Assembly: GCA_041393015.1 (NCBI GenBank)
Contig: JAWKKV010000003.1
Span: 1 to 64,000 of the forward strand
DNA: 64,000 bases
Direction: 5' to 3'
DNA from: JAGQYH01 sp041393015
Lineage (GTDB): Bacteria; Bacteroidota; Bacteroidia; Chitinophagales; JADIYW01
Shown: in pieces, positions 1 to 8,913 of the stretch
Layout of the letters: each line of letters begins with the position of its first letter
Numbering within the stretch: the stretch's first letter is position 1
Position numbers and translations under genes: made by a program
The notes under the pieces: generated by a model
What the model was told of the DNA's origin: nothing
Databases searched by the model: none
What the model saw: the letters and a program-made list of their open reading frames with translations, nothing else

Positions 1-1
1 T

Positions 2-619
2 GGGAAACCTGCCGCTACATTAGGTAGTATGTGCACTTGTACCGGTCCGCCGGATAGTATTGTCATGGGTTCAGGAGGTGTATTTATTGGTGGCAAGCCT
101 GCTGCCCGAATGGGAGATAGTTGTGCCCATGGCGGTGCTATTGTAATGGGTGAACCAACGGTCTTAATTGGAGAAGCAGGCGGAGGAGGTGCTGGTGCGG
201 CGTCCATCACCAGTGGTATGATCAAAGGCTTGGAGTTTCAGATTGATAGTAAGTTAACCCAATCAGCCACTTTAAAAGCAGCAGCGCTGAGTGGTAAACC
301 ATTTTGTGCTGTTTGTGAAAAATCAGAGCAGGAGAAAACTCAAGAAGAAAAAGAGGAGCAAGAAAAAAAGCCTAAGCTCATTGAATGTTATTTTGAAAAT
401 AAAAATGGTGAAATTATTGATGAGTTACCAGACGAAGGGAAAGTGATTTTTGTAGTAAAATCCGAGAATATGAGTGGTGAAATAGTGGATATCGAATTTA
501 AAGCAAATGAGGGAGATTTTATTTATAAAGGTGCAGAAATAGAAAATGGTGTGCTTAAAGATATGAGTATTAACTCAGATGAACAGAAAATTGAGCTAGA
601 AATAAAGCAAAAAAGATGA
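2..619 (+). CDS. PAAR-domain spike-tip protein with C-terminal extension (5' partial)
   Basis: The reading frame is open from base 2, so the gene starts before the window and an internal ATG at 29 is not the start. Two PAAR-type repeats are visible: GKPAATLGSMCTC at the edge and GKPAARMGDSCAHGG about 30 residues later, followed by GEPTVLIG. PAAR proteins form the sharp conical tip of type VI secretion (or related contractile) spikes and carry effectors. After the PAAR part there is a Glu/Lys-rich linker and an acidic beta-rich tail of about 90 residues that I do not recognise. It overlaps the next gene by 4 bp, which suggests co-translation with a lipase-like effector gene. Confidence 0.8.
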   Translation, partial: GKPAATLGSMCTCTGPPDSIVMGSGGVFIGGKPAARMGDSCAHGGAIVMGEPTVLIGEAGGGGAGAASITSGMIKGLEFQIDSKLTQSATLKAAALSGKPFCAVCEKSEQEKTQEEKEEQEKKPKLIECYFENKNGEIIDELPDEGKVIFVVKSENMSGEIVDIEFKANEGDFIYKGAEIENGVLKDMSINSDEQKIELEIKQKR

Positions 620-2158
620 GCATTGATGTTTGCGTAAGTCCCAAAAATGCTGGTGTTGAAAATAAGAAATGTGACCCTTTGAAAAAGGGTTTAAACTTTC
701 GAGTTGGGGTATTTTTTGACGGGACTCTTAACAATAAGTACAATACCAAGAAGGGGCCAGGATTCAATTCATCTGGAAGCTATCAAAATGATGAATCCAA
801 CATTGCAAGGCTTTATGAGAAATATGATGTAAAACAAACAAGTGAATCTATAGCTTGTCTAAAGGAATATATTATTGGTGTTGGTACAGAGACAGGAAAA
901 AGTGATTATCATATTAGCACAGGTACAGGAATGGCGAGAGGTGGGATGATACATCAAAATTTGCGTGCCTGTCGACAAATTGCGAAAAGTATAGTGGAAT
1001 ATATTGATGACAAGGGCTTAGAGAGCGGTACAAAAATAAATTCAATAGTTTTTGACGTTTTTGGATTTAGTCGAGGTGCTGCAACCGCTAGACATTTTGT
1101 CAATGAATTGGCTATGAAAAAGGCAAAGGACGTTTATGAGGATGGTGATGAATTTGAAGTGGAAATCGGTGGAATATTGGGTCATTTTCTCAAAACTGAA
1201 AATTTGTCTAAACATAGGATGGAGCAATCAGTAAAATACTCATTATTAAGACCATCAGTGAGTATAACAGAAGTAAGAGGGATTTCAAAATTACAACTGA
1301 GTGTCAATTTCTTAGGTTTGTTTGATACAGTATGTGCTTATGGTACAGCAGATGATGGCGATAATGAGGGCATTAATCTTAGTCTCAAACAAACCTATAT
1401 CAATAAAGTTTTTCATATAGTTGCTGAAGATGAACATAGAACAAATTTTAGATTGAACCATATTGTAAGTGCTGGTGATAGAGGGTTGACATTAAGAATG
1501 CCTGGTGTTCATTCTGATATAGGTGGAGGGTATAAGGATAATTATCGAGAAGATATTATATTGAGACCACGAAGCGGTTTAGGAGGTGACAAAATGATTG
1601 ACCTATATGAAGAAGATAGGAGTTTTTAATTGAAAATAACTGGTACAAAAAAGATGAGATATCAGGTGGAGGCGCTATTAAAGATAGTTATAAGGGTATC
1701 TTAACTACAGACACAGTCGTTGGTGCTGAGGCATTAACTGGTAAAAGAAAATTAAAGACAGTACATATGTTCCATTATGTATAATGCATCATTATTCACA
1801 AAAGAATGATGTTCGATTTAACTCAGTTAGTTGGTTTGAAAGATAATTGAATGATGAGAGTTTAAAGAATATTTTGAATAAGGCTAAAGAAATACTAGAT
1901 AGTGGTAAAAAAGCAAATCATTCAATGGAAGTGGTACCAAAAAAAGAAAAAATAATAATGATAAACAGTAAACTTAAAAGAAAACAATTAGATTTACCAT
2001 TTATTGAATTGACCAAGTATTTAAATAATAATGAAGTTAAAGGGATACGAAATAAATATTTACACTTTTCTGCACATTATTCTATAGAATATGTTTTTAT
2101 TCCTCATAAACCGCTTATAGTTAACAATGTAAGAGTCCGTGCCACCTATCCAGATTAG
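616..2158 (+). pseudogene. Tle1-like (DUF2235) alpha/beta-hydrolase effector, frame-disrupted
   Basis: The first 337 codons (616-1629) carry the DUF2235 landmarks: VGVFFDGTLNN near the N terminus, a nucleophile elbow GFSRGA near residue 150, GLFDTVCAYG with the likely catalytic Asp, and GVHSDIGGGY with the likely catalytic His. DUF2235 proteins include type VI phospholipase effectors (Tle1). The frame then closes at a T5 run (1623-1627). One extra T would continue it as FLIENNWYKKDE to about 1781. A second shift near 1782 is needed to read MHHYSQKNDVRF, and an in-frame TAA lies at 1844. From 1847 to 2158 the sequence again looks like the family C terminus (YLHFSAHYS...RVRATYPD). I read one gene with three lesions. 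Sequencing error is the alternative. Confidence 0.75.
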
Positions 2159-2167
2159 TTGCGAAAT

Positions 2168-2686
2168 ATGAAGAAATTCTTAATCATAGATGGAGCGAAG
2201 CTTGAAGAAATGCTTGAAACAGCTTTAAAAAAATGCAGTTTTCATGAGTCTTTATATCGATCAAATAATGAAGATATTATGCCAGATGTAGCTCCCTATC
2301 TTTTAAGAACAAACAATGGTTCCAAATTTATGGATTGGTACTTAACTAACGGATGGAAAAATTCCTGGGGTTTTTTAATGGAATCGAAACATGCTTTCAA
2401 GCACATCCATCGCCACCTTCGCCGTTTTCTACTTGTAAAAACAGAAGATGGCAAAAAACTTTATTTCCGTTTTTATGATCCGAGAGTACTAAGGGTATTC
2501 TTACCGACTTGTGATAAATATCAGTTAGAAGAATTTTTTGGCCCTATAGATGCATTTATTGTAGAAGATGAAGATCCGGAATATGCTTTGAAGTTTCGAG
2601 TGTTTCGAGGAGAGTTAAGAACAGAAAGAATCTTGGCTGAAGAGCTATTTCAAAAAGAAAATGAAAACGCTAATGTTAACTATTAG
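2168..2686 (+). CDS. DUF4123 domain protein, T6SS effector adaptor/chaperone
   Basis: About 172 residues. The central segment KLYFRFYDPRVLRVFLPTC matches the hallmark of DUF4123, a family of adaptors that load effectors onto VgrG/PAAR tips. I choose ATG 2168 (MKKFLIIDGAK) over the in-frame TTG at 2159, which directly abuts the previous stop codon. It sits 9 bp after the Tle1-like gene and its 3' end overlaps the next small gene. The order PAAR, effector, DUF4123 is the standard type VI cargo arrangement, so its client is probably the disrupted lipase upstream or a protein encoded downstream. Confidence 0.8.
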   Translation: MKKFLIIDGAKLEEMLETALKKCSFHESLYRSNNEDIMPDVAPYLLRTNNGSKFMDWYLTNGWKNSWGFLMESKHAFKHIHRHLRRFLLVKTEDGKKLYFRFYDPRVLRVFLPTCDKYQLEEFFGPIDAFIVEDEDPEYALKFRVFRGELRTERILAEELFQKENENANVNY

Positions 2687-3014
2687 GAACGAACAGATAG
2701 AGGTATTCCGACAAATTGAATTGGAAAAATTTGTGAAGGAGATGGTGGAACAGGTGGAGGAAGATTACAATGAGTATTTTTCAAAGAATGGCAAATTAAG
2801 AATCGAAAAAATGGTTAGGTCGATAATCGATTTTGGAGAAAAGTATTCGATTAAAAAAAGATACAATATTGCTGATCTAATTGTTCTTGAAATTGAAGAT
2901 GGATTTTTGGAGAAAGTAGAAAATAGCAGAAAACTTCAGAAGTTCTTGTCATTTACATTTAGGAATGAAGATGAGAAGATGGATCGGTTTATTGATGTAT
3001 TAGATAAAAATTGA
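2661..3014 (+). CDS. Small helical partner of DUF4123 proteins
   Basis: 117 residues, or 113 from the second ATG at 2673 (MLTIRNEQIEVFRQ), which I consider the more likely start. The N-terminal pattern MLTIR-x-EQ-x-x-x-F is one I associate with small proteins encoded immediately after DUF4123 genes in type VI loci. It is charged and predicted helical, with no catalytic motif and no signal peptide. It overlaps the adaptor gene by up to 26 bp, implying translational coupling. Its role is unknown; an accessory role in effector loading is an inference from position. Confidence 0.65.
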   Translation: MKTLMLTIRNEQIEVFRQIELEKFVKEMVEQVEEDYNEYFSKNGKLRIEKMVRSIIDFGEKYSIKKRYNIADLIVLEIEDGFLEKVENSRKLQKFLSFTFRNEDEKMDRFIDVLDKN

Positions 3015-3044
3015 AGTAATAGTTGAATCTAAAAAAGTATTCTG

Positions 3045-4784
3045 ATGGCTTTAGGTAAAACAAAAGAAGAAAGACAGGCAAATAGACAAGAGCGTCGCGA
3101 AAATCGCCAGGAACGACGTGCAGATCGTAAAGAAAAACGTCAGCAGAAGAAAGAGAATCGCCAGGCCAAGAAGGAAGAAAAGAAACAGGGTAAACAAGAA
3201 AATCAAGAGACTACTCAGGCAGAAGAGAGTGAAAATCAAGAAGTTTCTCAACAAAATGAGGCACAAAGTCAAGAGCAAACTTCAAGCCAACAGCAGTCCA
3301 ATGAAAATGAAACAGCAGACGCAGTAGCAGCCTCCTGTCCAAATGTAGCTGAAGGTTATGAAATACCTGATGGATGCAAATACACAGAGGTGAATTTTAC
3401 GGTAGATGGCGGGTCAAAAATGTTAGTATATCAGGAAGTAGCTACAATGCAAAGCAGTGAAAAGTTTGATAGGGTTGTTGTCATTGCTGGTGAAAATGGG
3501 AATACCAAAAAACTTCAAGTAACAATTGATGGCTTAGACACTGCAGAATGTCCAATGGATCATGCAGAAAAGTATTGGGGTTTTAAAGCAATAACCGGAT
3601 CCAGTTTAGTCGATATGGTTGAAGGAAGTCCAACTGCAAATCCAGTTAAGATTGATCTTAAATATGATTATGGTGAATTAATTGCATTTCCTTTTAGTTA
3701 CTTTAAATTGTTAAAAAAAGCACAGACCTACCAACTAAATGCAATCACCTGTACTTTAGATAAACCTGTTAATATTGAAGTTTATCCCGATTTAAAATGG
3801 GGCATAGCTGCAGAGTTTAAGTTTAATATAACCAATTATGGGCACACGAACATGGAGCCCGGACCAATCTTTTCCAAGCATCAAGAACAGGCTCGTAAAG
3901 GTGGATATGAAAGATGGCTGATTAATTTACAAGGTGGCTATGAGTTTTCTATAGGTATAGGTGTTAGAGCTGAATGGGATGATGAAAGGAGTAAAAGGGA
4001 GTTTACAGCGGCTTTTAAAAGTAAATGGGGTGTCTTCGTTAGGAAAGTAATAAAGATTACCGAGGTTGGTTCTAAAGTGACCAATTTTATACGGGGTGCA
4101 GCTGAAAGCACTTCAATACCAACATCATTTGATTTTAGATATCCGATAATAGAACTTGTACTTTCCAAGCAATTAACGGCTTCAAAAGACAATACAAGTG
4201 TAGTTAATCAATTCGAATTTAGTTTTGGAGCCAAGCCTCTGATGGGAGCAGAGGTTAATGTTGATATAATTGATCTAATTGTACAAGGTCTTTCTTACGG
4301 GATAACGGGAACTCCAGCAATTGCCAAGATATTTAAAGCCTTCAAAAAAGGCATGGAGTATTTGGGGGGCACTTTCGATTTTTTTGGAACAATTTATGGA
4401 CAGTTGGAACTAGAATTTAAGAATGTTACATATGATAGTATCAATGGTTTTAATTTGAAAGGAACACTTGCCATTGGAGGAGAAATGGGATTAGAGTTTA
4501 GTCTAACTTTGAAAGCAGGCGGAGAAATAAAAGCGCTTGGCTACACAGCGCAGGCAGAAATTGAGGCGACTGCCAATGCACATGGAGCCTTCGGTGGTAC
4601 AGTAGAATTTGGCAATGATGATGATGGATTATTTATTCAAGCAATAGGGAAGTTCTCCGGCGTAATATTTGAAGCTGAAATAAAAGGTGAAGTAGGTTGG
4701 TGGGAGTCAACATTTTTGAAAATTAACGAGATTTTAGTTCCAAAAGAAGAATGGCCATCCCCTAAATGGCATCCATTCAAATAG
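3045..4784 (+). CDS. Large protein with Arg/Glu/Gln-rich head and beta-rich body, T6SS-locus cargo candidate
   Basis: 579 residues, not recognised. Residues 5-60 are an extremely charged helical stretch of degenerate RQERRENRQER-type repeats, followed by a Glu/Gln-rich linker to about residue 95. The remainder is rich in alternating hydrophobic strands (for example LELEFKNVTYDS, LAIGGEMGLEFSLTLKAGG) and Gly-rich turns, with a helical segment near residues 410-450. There is no signal peptide, which fits secretion by a contractile apparatus rather than Sec. Position after PAAR and DUF4123 genes suggests an effector, perhaps a membrane-acting one, but no catalytic motif is visible. Confidence 0.6.
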   Translation: MALGKTKEERQANRQERRENRQERRADRKEKRQQKKENRQAKKEEKKQGKQENQETTQAEESENQEVSQQNEAQSQEQTSSQQQSNENETADAVAASCPNVAEGYEIPDGCKYTEVNFTVDGGSKMLVYQEVATMQSSEKFDRVVVIAGENGNTKKLQVTIDGLDTAECPMDHAEKYWGFKAITGSSLVDMVEGSPTANPVKIDLKYDYGELIAFPFSYFKLLKKAQTYQLNAITCTLDKPVNIEVYPDLKWGIAAEFKFNITNYGHTNMEPGPIFSKHQEQARKGGYERWLINLQGGYEFSIGIGVRAEWDDERSKREFTAAFKSKWGVFVRKVIKITEVGSKVTNFIRGAAESTSIPTSFDFRYPIIELVLSKQLTASKDNTSVVNQFEFSFGAKPLMGAEVNVDIIDLIVQGLSYGITGTPAIAKIFKAFKKGMEYLGGTFDFFGTIYGQLELEFKNVTYDSINGFNLKGTLAIGGEMGLEFSLTLKAGGEIKALGYTAQAEIEATANAHGAFGGTVEFGNDDDGLFIQAIGKFSGVIFEAEIKGEVGWWESTFLKINEILVPKEEWPSPKWHPFK

Positions 4785-4806
4785 AAGTATGAAATAATAT
4801 AAAAAT

Positions 4807-5628
4807 ATGATGATTGCAAACCCTTATTACTATTTAAAATCTGATTATTACGGTTCTGGAGAAATCTGGGTAAACGATGTATTGGTTCAGACCATTAAAG
4901 GTCCCATTACAAAAAGTGGTGTTTTAAGTGCTCAAATACCCATAAATCATGCAGTTTTGGAGACTGGTGTATATCCTGTAAAGTGTAAACTGTTTCCTAG
5001 ATTTGAAACTGATAGCCTAAATTCTAAGAGTGGGTTTAAGGTTAAGTTTTATAACTGTGATATTTATAACTGGGATAATACGAATACTGAGATTAATCCT
5101 CCGCTAATATCTCCCAAGAACTATATCAATGAAGAGTATAAAGTGGCAAGTGAATTAGATGGATTACCTTATTTTGAAATGAATACTCAAATAGAGGTTT
5201 TATTTCCAAAGACTCTTGAAGGATGGCAAAATTCAGTTGAACTTCAAGATATTGATGGTATTGAAGAGCAGGTGTTTAGTTTTTATAAAGGGTTATATCG
5301 TTTACTTGAAAACCATGATGCGCAAACCTTTCTAGACATTGCGAAGGATAAAGAAATATTGCAGCAACAAGCATTCTATTTAAGTCCAACTAAGGTCCAA
5401 CAAATTAGAGAGGGAATGAAAGAAATATTTGGTCGGGGTCTGAATGTTGTGCCTTACAAAATCACGGACCTTAGACCTGTTTTTATGGGGTATGGGAAGT
5501 TGATTAGTTTAGTAAGAACTAATGGAAAACCATTTCTTCAGTTTGATGATCCGGAAAACGAAACTACCATAGATTTTCCGGTTAAACTGCAGATGAAGGA
5601 GCTAGGTGGGCAGTTGAGTATAATATAA
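4807..5628 (+). CDS. Hypothetical protein in T6SS cargo locus, possible immunity protein
   Basis: 273 residues, not recognised. It has no signal peptide. Tandem ATG codons at 4807 and 4810 give an uncertain start. The N-terminal half looks beta-rich (SGEIWVNDVLVQTIKG). The C-terminal 50 residues (DLRPVFMGYGKLISLVR, then FDDPENETTIDFPVK) form a compact alpha/beta segment. It lies 22 bp after the 579-residue gene on the same strand. An unrelated gene directly after an effector candidate is where immunity genes usually sit, but that role is inferred from position only. Confidence 0.55.
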   Translation: MMIANPYYYLKSDYYGSGEIWVNDVLVQTIKGPITKSGVLSAQIPINHAVLETGVYPVKCKLFPRFETDSLNSKSGFKVKFYNCDIYNWDNTNTEINPPLISPKNYINEEYKVASELDGLPYFEMNTQIEVLFPKTLEGWQNSVELQDIDGIEEQVFSFYKGLYRLLENHDAQTFLDIAKDKEILQQQAFYLSPTKVQQIREGMKEIFGRGLNVVPYKITDLRPVFMGYGKLISLVRTNGKPFLQFDDPENETTIDFPVKLQMKELGGQLSII

Positions 5629-5639
5629 TGTGTTAAAAC

Positions 5640-6236
5640 ATGTCAAAAAGGAAAGTTAATAACTATAAGATTAAAAAATTTGAAAGCACAATTGAATTAA
5701 TGCAAGAAATTGAGCGGCTAGCATCTATACCTAAATCTTTAAACATGTCAAAAGAGGCATTAAGTGATGGTTGGTTTCACTCCTCCAATGAACATGTCAA
5801 CAAGTTAAGAACTTTGGGAATCAAATGGAATAAACAATTATGCATACTGAGCAGAAAGGATGAAAATGATTGGGTTTTATGGTCTGGTGTTAATTTACTA
5901 TCGTTAGAACAAACAGATATGGCTGAAAGTAAACTAAGAAGGCTTAGAAGCAAAATGAAATCATTAGAAAAAGGGTGTTATGGTATTTCACAATTGATAG
6001 ATATAACATATCTTACAGATCACTTAGATTTTTTTCTTCCAAATCCTTTCAAACCAAATACATGGAAGCCGATATATATGCCTTCCATATATATAATTGA
6101 TGAAATTGTTGCTAAGGAAACTAAAGAATATTTTAATCAATGTGCTGCAAAGACAAGAAAGATTATTGTAAGCCTCGATAATGCAATTGATTCTACAAAT
6201 GATTATAAATGGTGGTCATTTGATATCAAGTACTAA
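5640..6236 (+). CDS. Hypothetical protein, end of T6SS cargo operon
   Basis: 198 residues, unrecognised, basic and Trp-containing (DGWFHSSNEHV, NDWVLWSGVNL, YKWWSFDIKY). No signal peptide and no membrane segment. It starts 11 bp after the preceding gene and is the last gene of the co-directional run beginning at the window edge. It could be a second immunity protein or a cargo protein. The Ser/Lys-rich start and aromatic C terminus do not match any family I can name. Confidence 0.5.
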   Translation: MSKRKVNNYKIKKFESTIELMQEIERLASIPKSLNMSKEALSDGWFHSSNEHVNKLRTLGIKWNKQLCILSRKDENDWVLWSGVNLLSLEQTDMAESKLRRLRSKMKSLEKGCYGISQLIDITYLTDHLDFFLPNPFKPNTWKPIYMPSIYIIDEIVAKETKEYFNQCAAKTRKIIVSLDNAIDSTNDYKWWSFDIKY

Positions 6237-6478
6237 GTTATATTTGGTTCCAAGGTCATTTAACCAATGATGAAATGTAAGTTTTTTATTACTTCTTTCA
6301 AACAACAATTTGAAGCTAATACATCACAACGCCACCCAATGCACTTCCATTATCCGCAATCTAAAATTGGAGGCTATAAATTTTTACTTGTATAGGCGAT
6401 ATCTGTCAGATCCCATGGATATTTCTACATTAACAGAACCCATCACCCACAATAAGCCACATTGCAATGTTCCTCGCA

Positions 6479-6690
6479 CCATTGTCTTAAGGTTTGCCTT
6501 CTGGGACATACGGTTCTTGTTCTACTCTCAAATCTGAAAGAGGTGTTTCCGCCACCCCATTGGGTGTTATCCTGCTGTAACCGGAACACCTGTTGCATCC
6601 GCCATACGCCGCATCAAATTCAATCCGTTGCTTCCTCTACCTACACTACAACCGTGAACAGACACACTTTTTTGGACAGTACCTCTAATT
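6479..6690 (-). pseudogene. Inverted decayed paralogue of the C-terminal half of the 6732-7544 gene
   Basis: On the minus strand from about 6690 the translation reads ESVLIRGTVQKSVSVHGC, then SVGRGSNGLNLMRRMADATG and VPVTAG. After a one-base shift near 6565 it continues with NTSFRFESRTRTVCP and LRQW. This matches, in order, MELHGCRVGQGAVGARLLSR, GVPVSAGRT, NTFRFEGRTHTKCP and LRDW of the plus-strand gene just downstream. The fragment has no start codon and a frame break, and shows no coding continuation below about 6479, so it is a remnant. It lies head-to-head with the intact copy, the junction falling near 6690-6732. Confidence 0.75.
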
Positions 6691-6731
6691 AAAACAGATT
6701 CAACTCATTTCTTTTAGAGAAATATCTTATC

Positions 6732-7544
6732 TTGTTATCAATATTTTTTAAAATAAAATTATCAGCCATTTATACATTACTAAGAAGAGGAGATCGATTA
6801 CCTTCCGTTACAGCTGTTCAACTAATGCTAAATAATATAGCTAGAAATGAAATAGCAAGCAATCCTAATAGTATTGTCGAGTTAATTGCGGTAGATGGTA
6901 TTTTCGGTTCACAAACAGAAAGGAGGGTTAAACATTATCAAAGTAGATTAGGGTATGCTCAAACAGGTGTATTAGAACCCGAACAATGGCGAATACTATT
7001 AAGTACACACCATTTAAACGTTAAAGATTATGCAGATACTTCAGACATTGAAGTACAACGTGTAGTGAATGAACTTAATGAATATGGTGGAGAAACTGTA
7101 ACTATCAATCAATCTATTCAAAGAGAAGAGGTTTTTAGACGAATTATAAGTGGAACAGCAAGCAATTCAATTGTTTTGCTAAGAATTTTTAGCCATGGAG
7201 GTCCGGGATATATTCGATTGACATCGGGAATAACTACCCATGAAACTTCTATTCATTTAAGAAGCCGCGAACAAGAATTAGATCAGTTGTTTAGAAGTAT
7301 TAAGCACATTATGGTGCCTTATGGCAGCATGGAGTTGCATGGTTGCAGGGTGGGTCAAGGAGCAGTTGGAGCAAGATTATTAAGTCGAATCGCCAATGTT
7401 TTAGGCGTGCCGGTTTCTGCAGGAAGAACCTATCAATATATGGCTAATCGAGCGACCAACAATACATTTCGATTTGAAGGAAGAACACACACTAAGTGTC
7501 CGAATGGTATGAGTTTACGAGATTGGTCTGAATCTTTGCTTTAA
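6732..7544 (+). CDS. Peptidoglycan-binding domain protein with DUF4347-like C-terminal domain
   Basis: Up to 270 residues. Residues about 18-92 form a PG_binding_1-type domain (LRRGDRLPSVTAVQ, then DGIFGSQTERRVKHYQ and G-VLEPEQW). The C-terminal 130 residues contain SHGGPGYIRL and ELHGCRVGQGAVGA, with His-Gly and His-Gly-Cys signatures resembling caspase-like/DUF4347 proteins; that assignment is tentative. There is no ATG. The frame is open only from 6693, and the usable start is TTG 6732, so the native 5' end may have been lost when the inverted paralogue fragment was joined upstream. The product could act on, or anchor to, the cell wall. Confidence 0.6.
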   Translation: MLSIFFKIKLSAIYTLLRRGDRLPSVTAVQLMLNNIARNEIASNPNSIVELIAVDGIFGSQTERRVKHYQSRLGYAQTGVLEPEQWRILLSTHHLNVKDYADTSDIEVQRVVNELNEYGGETVTINQSIQREEVFRRIISGTASNSIVLLRIFSHGGPGYIRLTSGITTHETSIHLRSREQELDQLFRSIKHIMVPYGSMELHGCRVGQGAVGARLLSRIANVLGVPVSAGRTYQYMANRATNNTFRFEGRTHTKCPNGMSLRDWSESLL

Positions 7545-7648
7545 ATAGCTTTATCATTGATGCATTTATTAATGAGGTAAACTATTTATCAATTTGAAAT
7601 ACAATATTGTGTCTTATTTGTTTCTATCATTTTTCCTAACTTGCCACC

Positions 7649-8890
7649 GTGTTATCTAAAACTCCAATATACTTAAGTTTATCAGTGTTACTTTTTTTAG
7701 CATTAGCTTGCCAAAACAAGGGTCAATCTAATGTAAAGGAAGAAGGTAAAACTATTCCAACTGTTGAAGCAATTAATCATCAATATTTCTACGACATCAT
7801 AATTGACAGCTTAACCGTAGAAACCTACCAAATTAAAGAGGGGGAAAGATTTACAGATATTCTTCAAAAACATGGTTTAGAAATTGGTGAGATCTTTAAA
7901 ATTAAAGAAAGCGCCAAAGAGCAATTCAATTTTAATAGGGTAAAAACCAATCATCAGTATTACTTGATAAAAGATAAAAATGATAAGCTTCATTATTTTG
8001 TCTATGATATTTCAGTGACGGATTATGCTGTATGTAAGTTGGGAGATGAAATAGATATTTATCTAGGATCTAATGATGTAGAGATCATAGAGCAAAGCTT
8101 TGGTGGCTTTATAGATAGTTCTCTGTATGCTGTTTTAGAGCACAACAATATCCATGAAAGTGTAGGAGATGCTTTGGTGGATATCTATGGCTGGACGGTA
8201 GATTTTTACAAACTTCAAAAAGGGGATTATTTTCAACTGATTTATGATGAAAAAATAGTCAACAATAAATCTGCGGGAGTCTCAACCATAAAAGCTGCCT
8301 TGATAAACCATAAAGGCCAAGATTATTATGCCTTTAGATATATGACAAAGGATTCTGTCATTAGCTATTACGATAAAGAAGGTAAAAGTATCAATGGTGT
8401 TTTTCTGAAATCACCCGTAAAGTATGGTAGAATTACCTCGCGATATACCTTAAAGCGTTATCATCCGGTAGAACATAAAGAAAAAGCACATTTAGGCACA
8501 GATTATGCTTCTCCATTAAAATCTCCCATTAGAGCAACAGCGGATGGTACTATTTTAGAAGTAGCTTACAATCCATTTAATGGCAATTATGTGAAAATTG
8601 AACACAATGATTCCTATACTACAGGATACTTGCACATGTCAGAAACCGCAAGAGGCATTCGACCGGGCGTAGAAGTACTACAAGGAGATGTAATAGGATA
8701 TGTGGGTACAACGGGTTCTTCAAGTGGGCCACATGTGTGCTATCGCTTTTGGAAAAATGGTAACCAAGTAGATCATATTTTAGAAAAAACTAAAATGTTA
8801 GACGGTATTCCATTTAGTGAACTTTCCGAATATTGGGACTATGTATTGCAATTGTCAATAAAGTTGAATGGAGTAGATATGTTTAGGTAG
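7649..8890 (+). CDS. M23 family metallopeptidase lipoprotein with variant HxC motif
   Basis: 413 residues from a GTG start. The N terminus is a lipoprotein signal (LFLALACQNK). A LysM/OapA-like segment follows (TYQIKEGERFTDILQKHGLE), then a LytM/M23 domain at about 275-385: HLGTDYASP gives the H-x3-D zinc ligands and YLHMS a further His. The final H-x-H of the family is HVC here (His362-Val-Cys364 in GPHVCYRFWK). Bacteroidota M23 proteins of this type exist as I recall, so Cys may be tolerated as ligand or the enzyme may be a non-catalytic regulator. Expected at the cell envelope, cutting or sensing peptidoglycan cross-links. Confidence 0.8.
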   Translation: MLSKTPIYLSLSVLLFLALACQNKGQSNVKEEGKTIPTVEAINHQYFYDIIIDSLTVETYQIKEGERFTDILQKHGLEIGEIFKIKESAKEQFNFNRVKTNHQYYLIKDKNDKLHYFVYDISVTDYAVCKLGDEIDIYLGSNDVEIIEQSFGGFIDSSLYAVLEHNNIHESVGDALVDIYGWTVDFYKLQKGDYFQLIYDEKIVNNKSAGVSTIKAALINHKGQDYYAFRYMTKDSVISYYDKEGKSINGVFLKSPVKYGRITSRYTLKRYHPVEHKEKAHLGTDYASPLKSPIRATADGTILEVAYNPFNGNYVKIEHNDSYTTGYLHMSETARGIRPGVEVLQGDVIGYVGTTGSSSGPHVCYRFWKNGNQVDHILEKTKMLDGIPFSELSEYWDYVLQLSIKLNGVDMFR

Positions 8891-8913
8891 ATAATTGGCA
8901 TTATTCTCTAATT

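Noticed and set aside
3051..3327. Frames on both strands opposite the Arg/Glu-rich head of the 579-residue gene
   Set aside because: Low-complexity purine-rich DNA yields Leu/Phe-rich and Lys-rich frames on other phases; these are shadows.
6310..6692. Plus-strand frames of about 75 codons in this stretch
   Set aside because: Peptides are Cys/His-rich nonsense; the minus strand shows clear homology to the neighbouring gene, so the plus-strand frames are shadows of a remnant.
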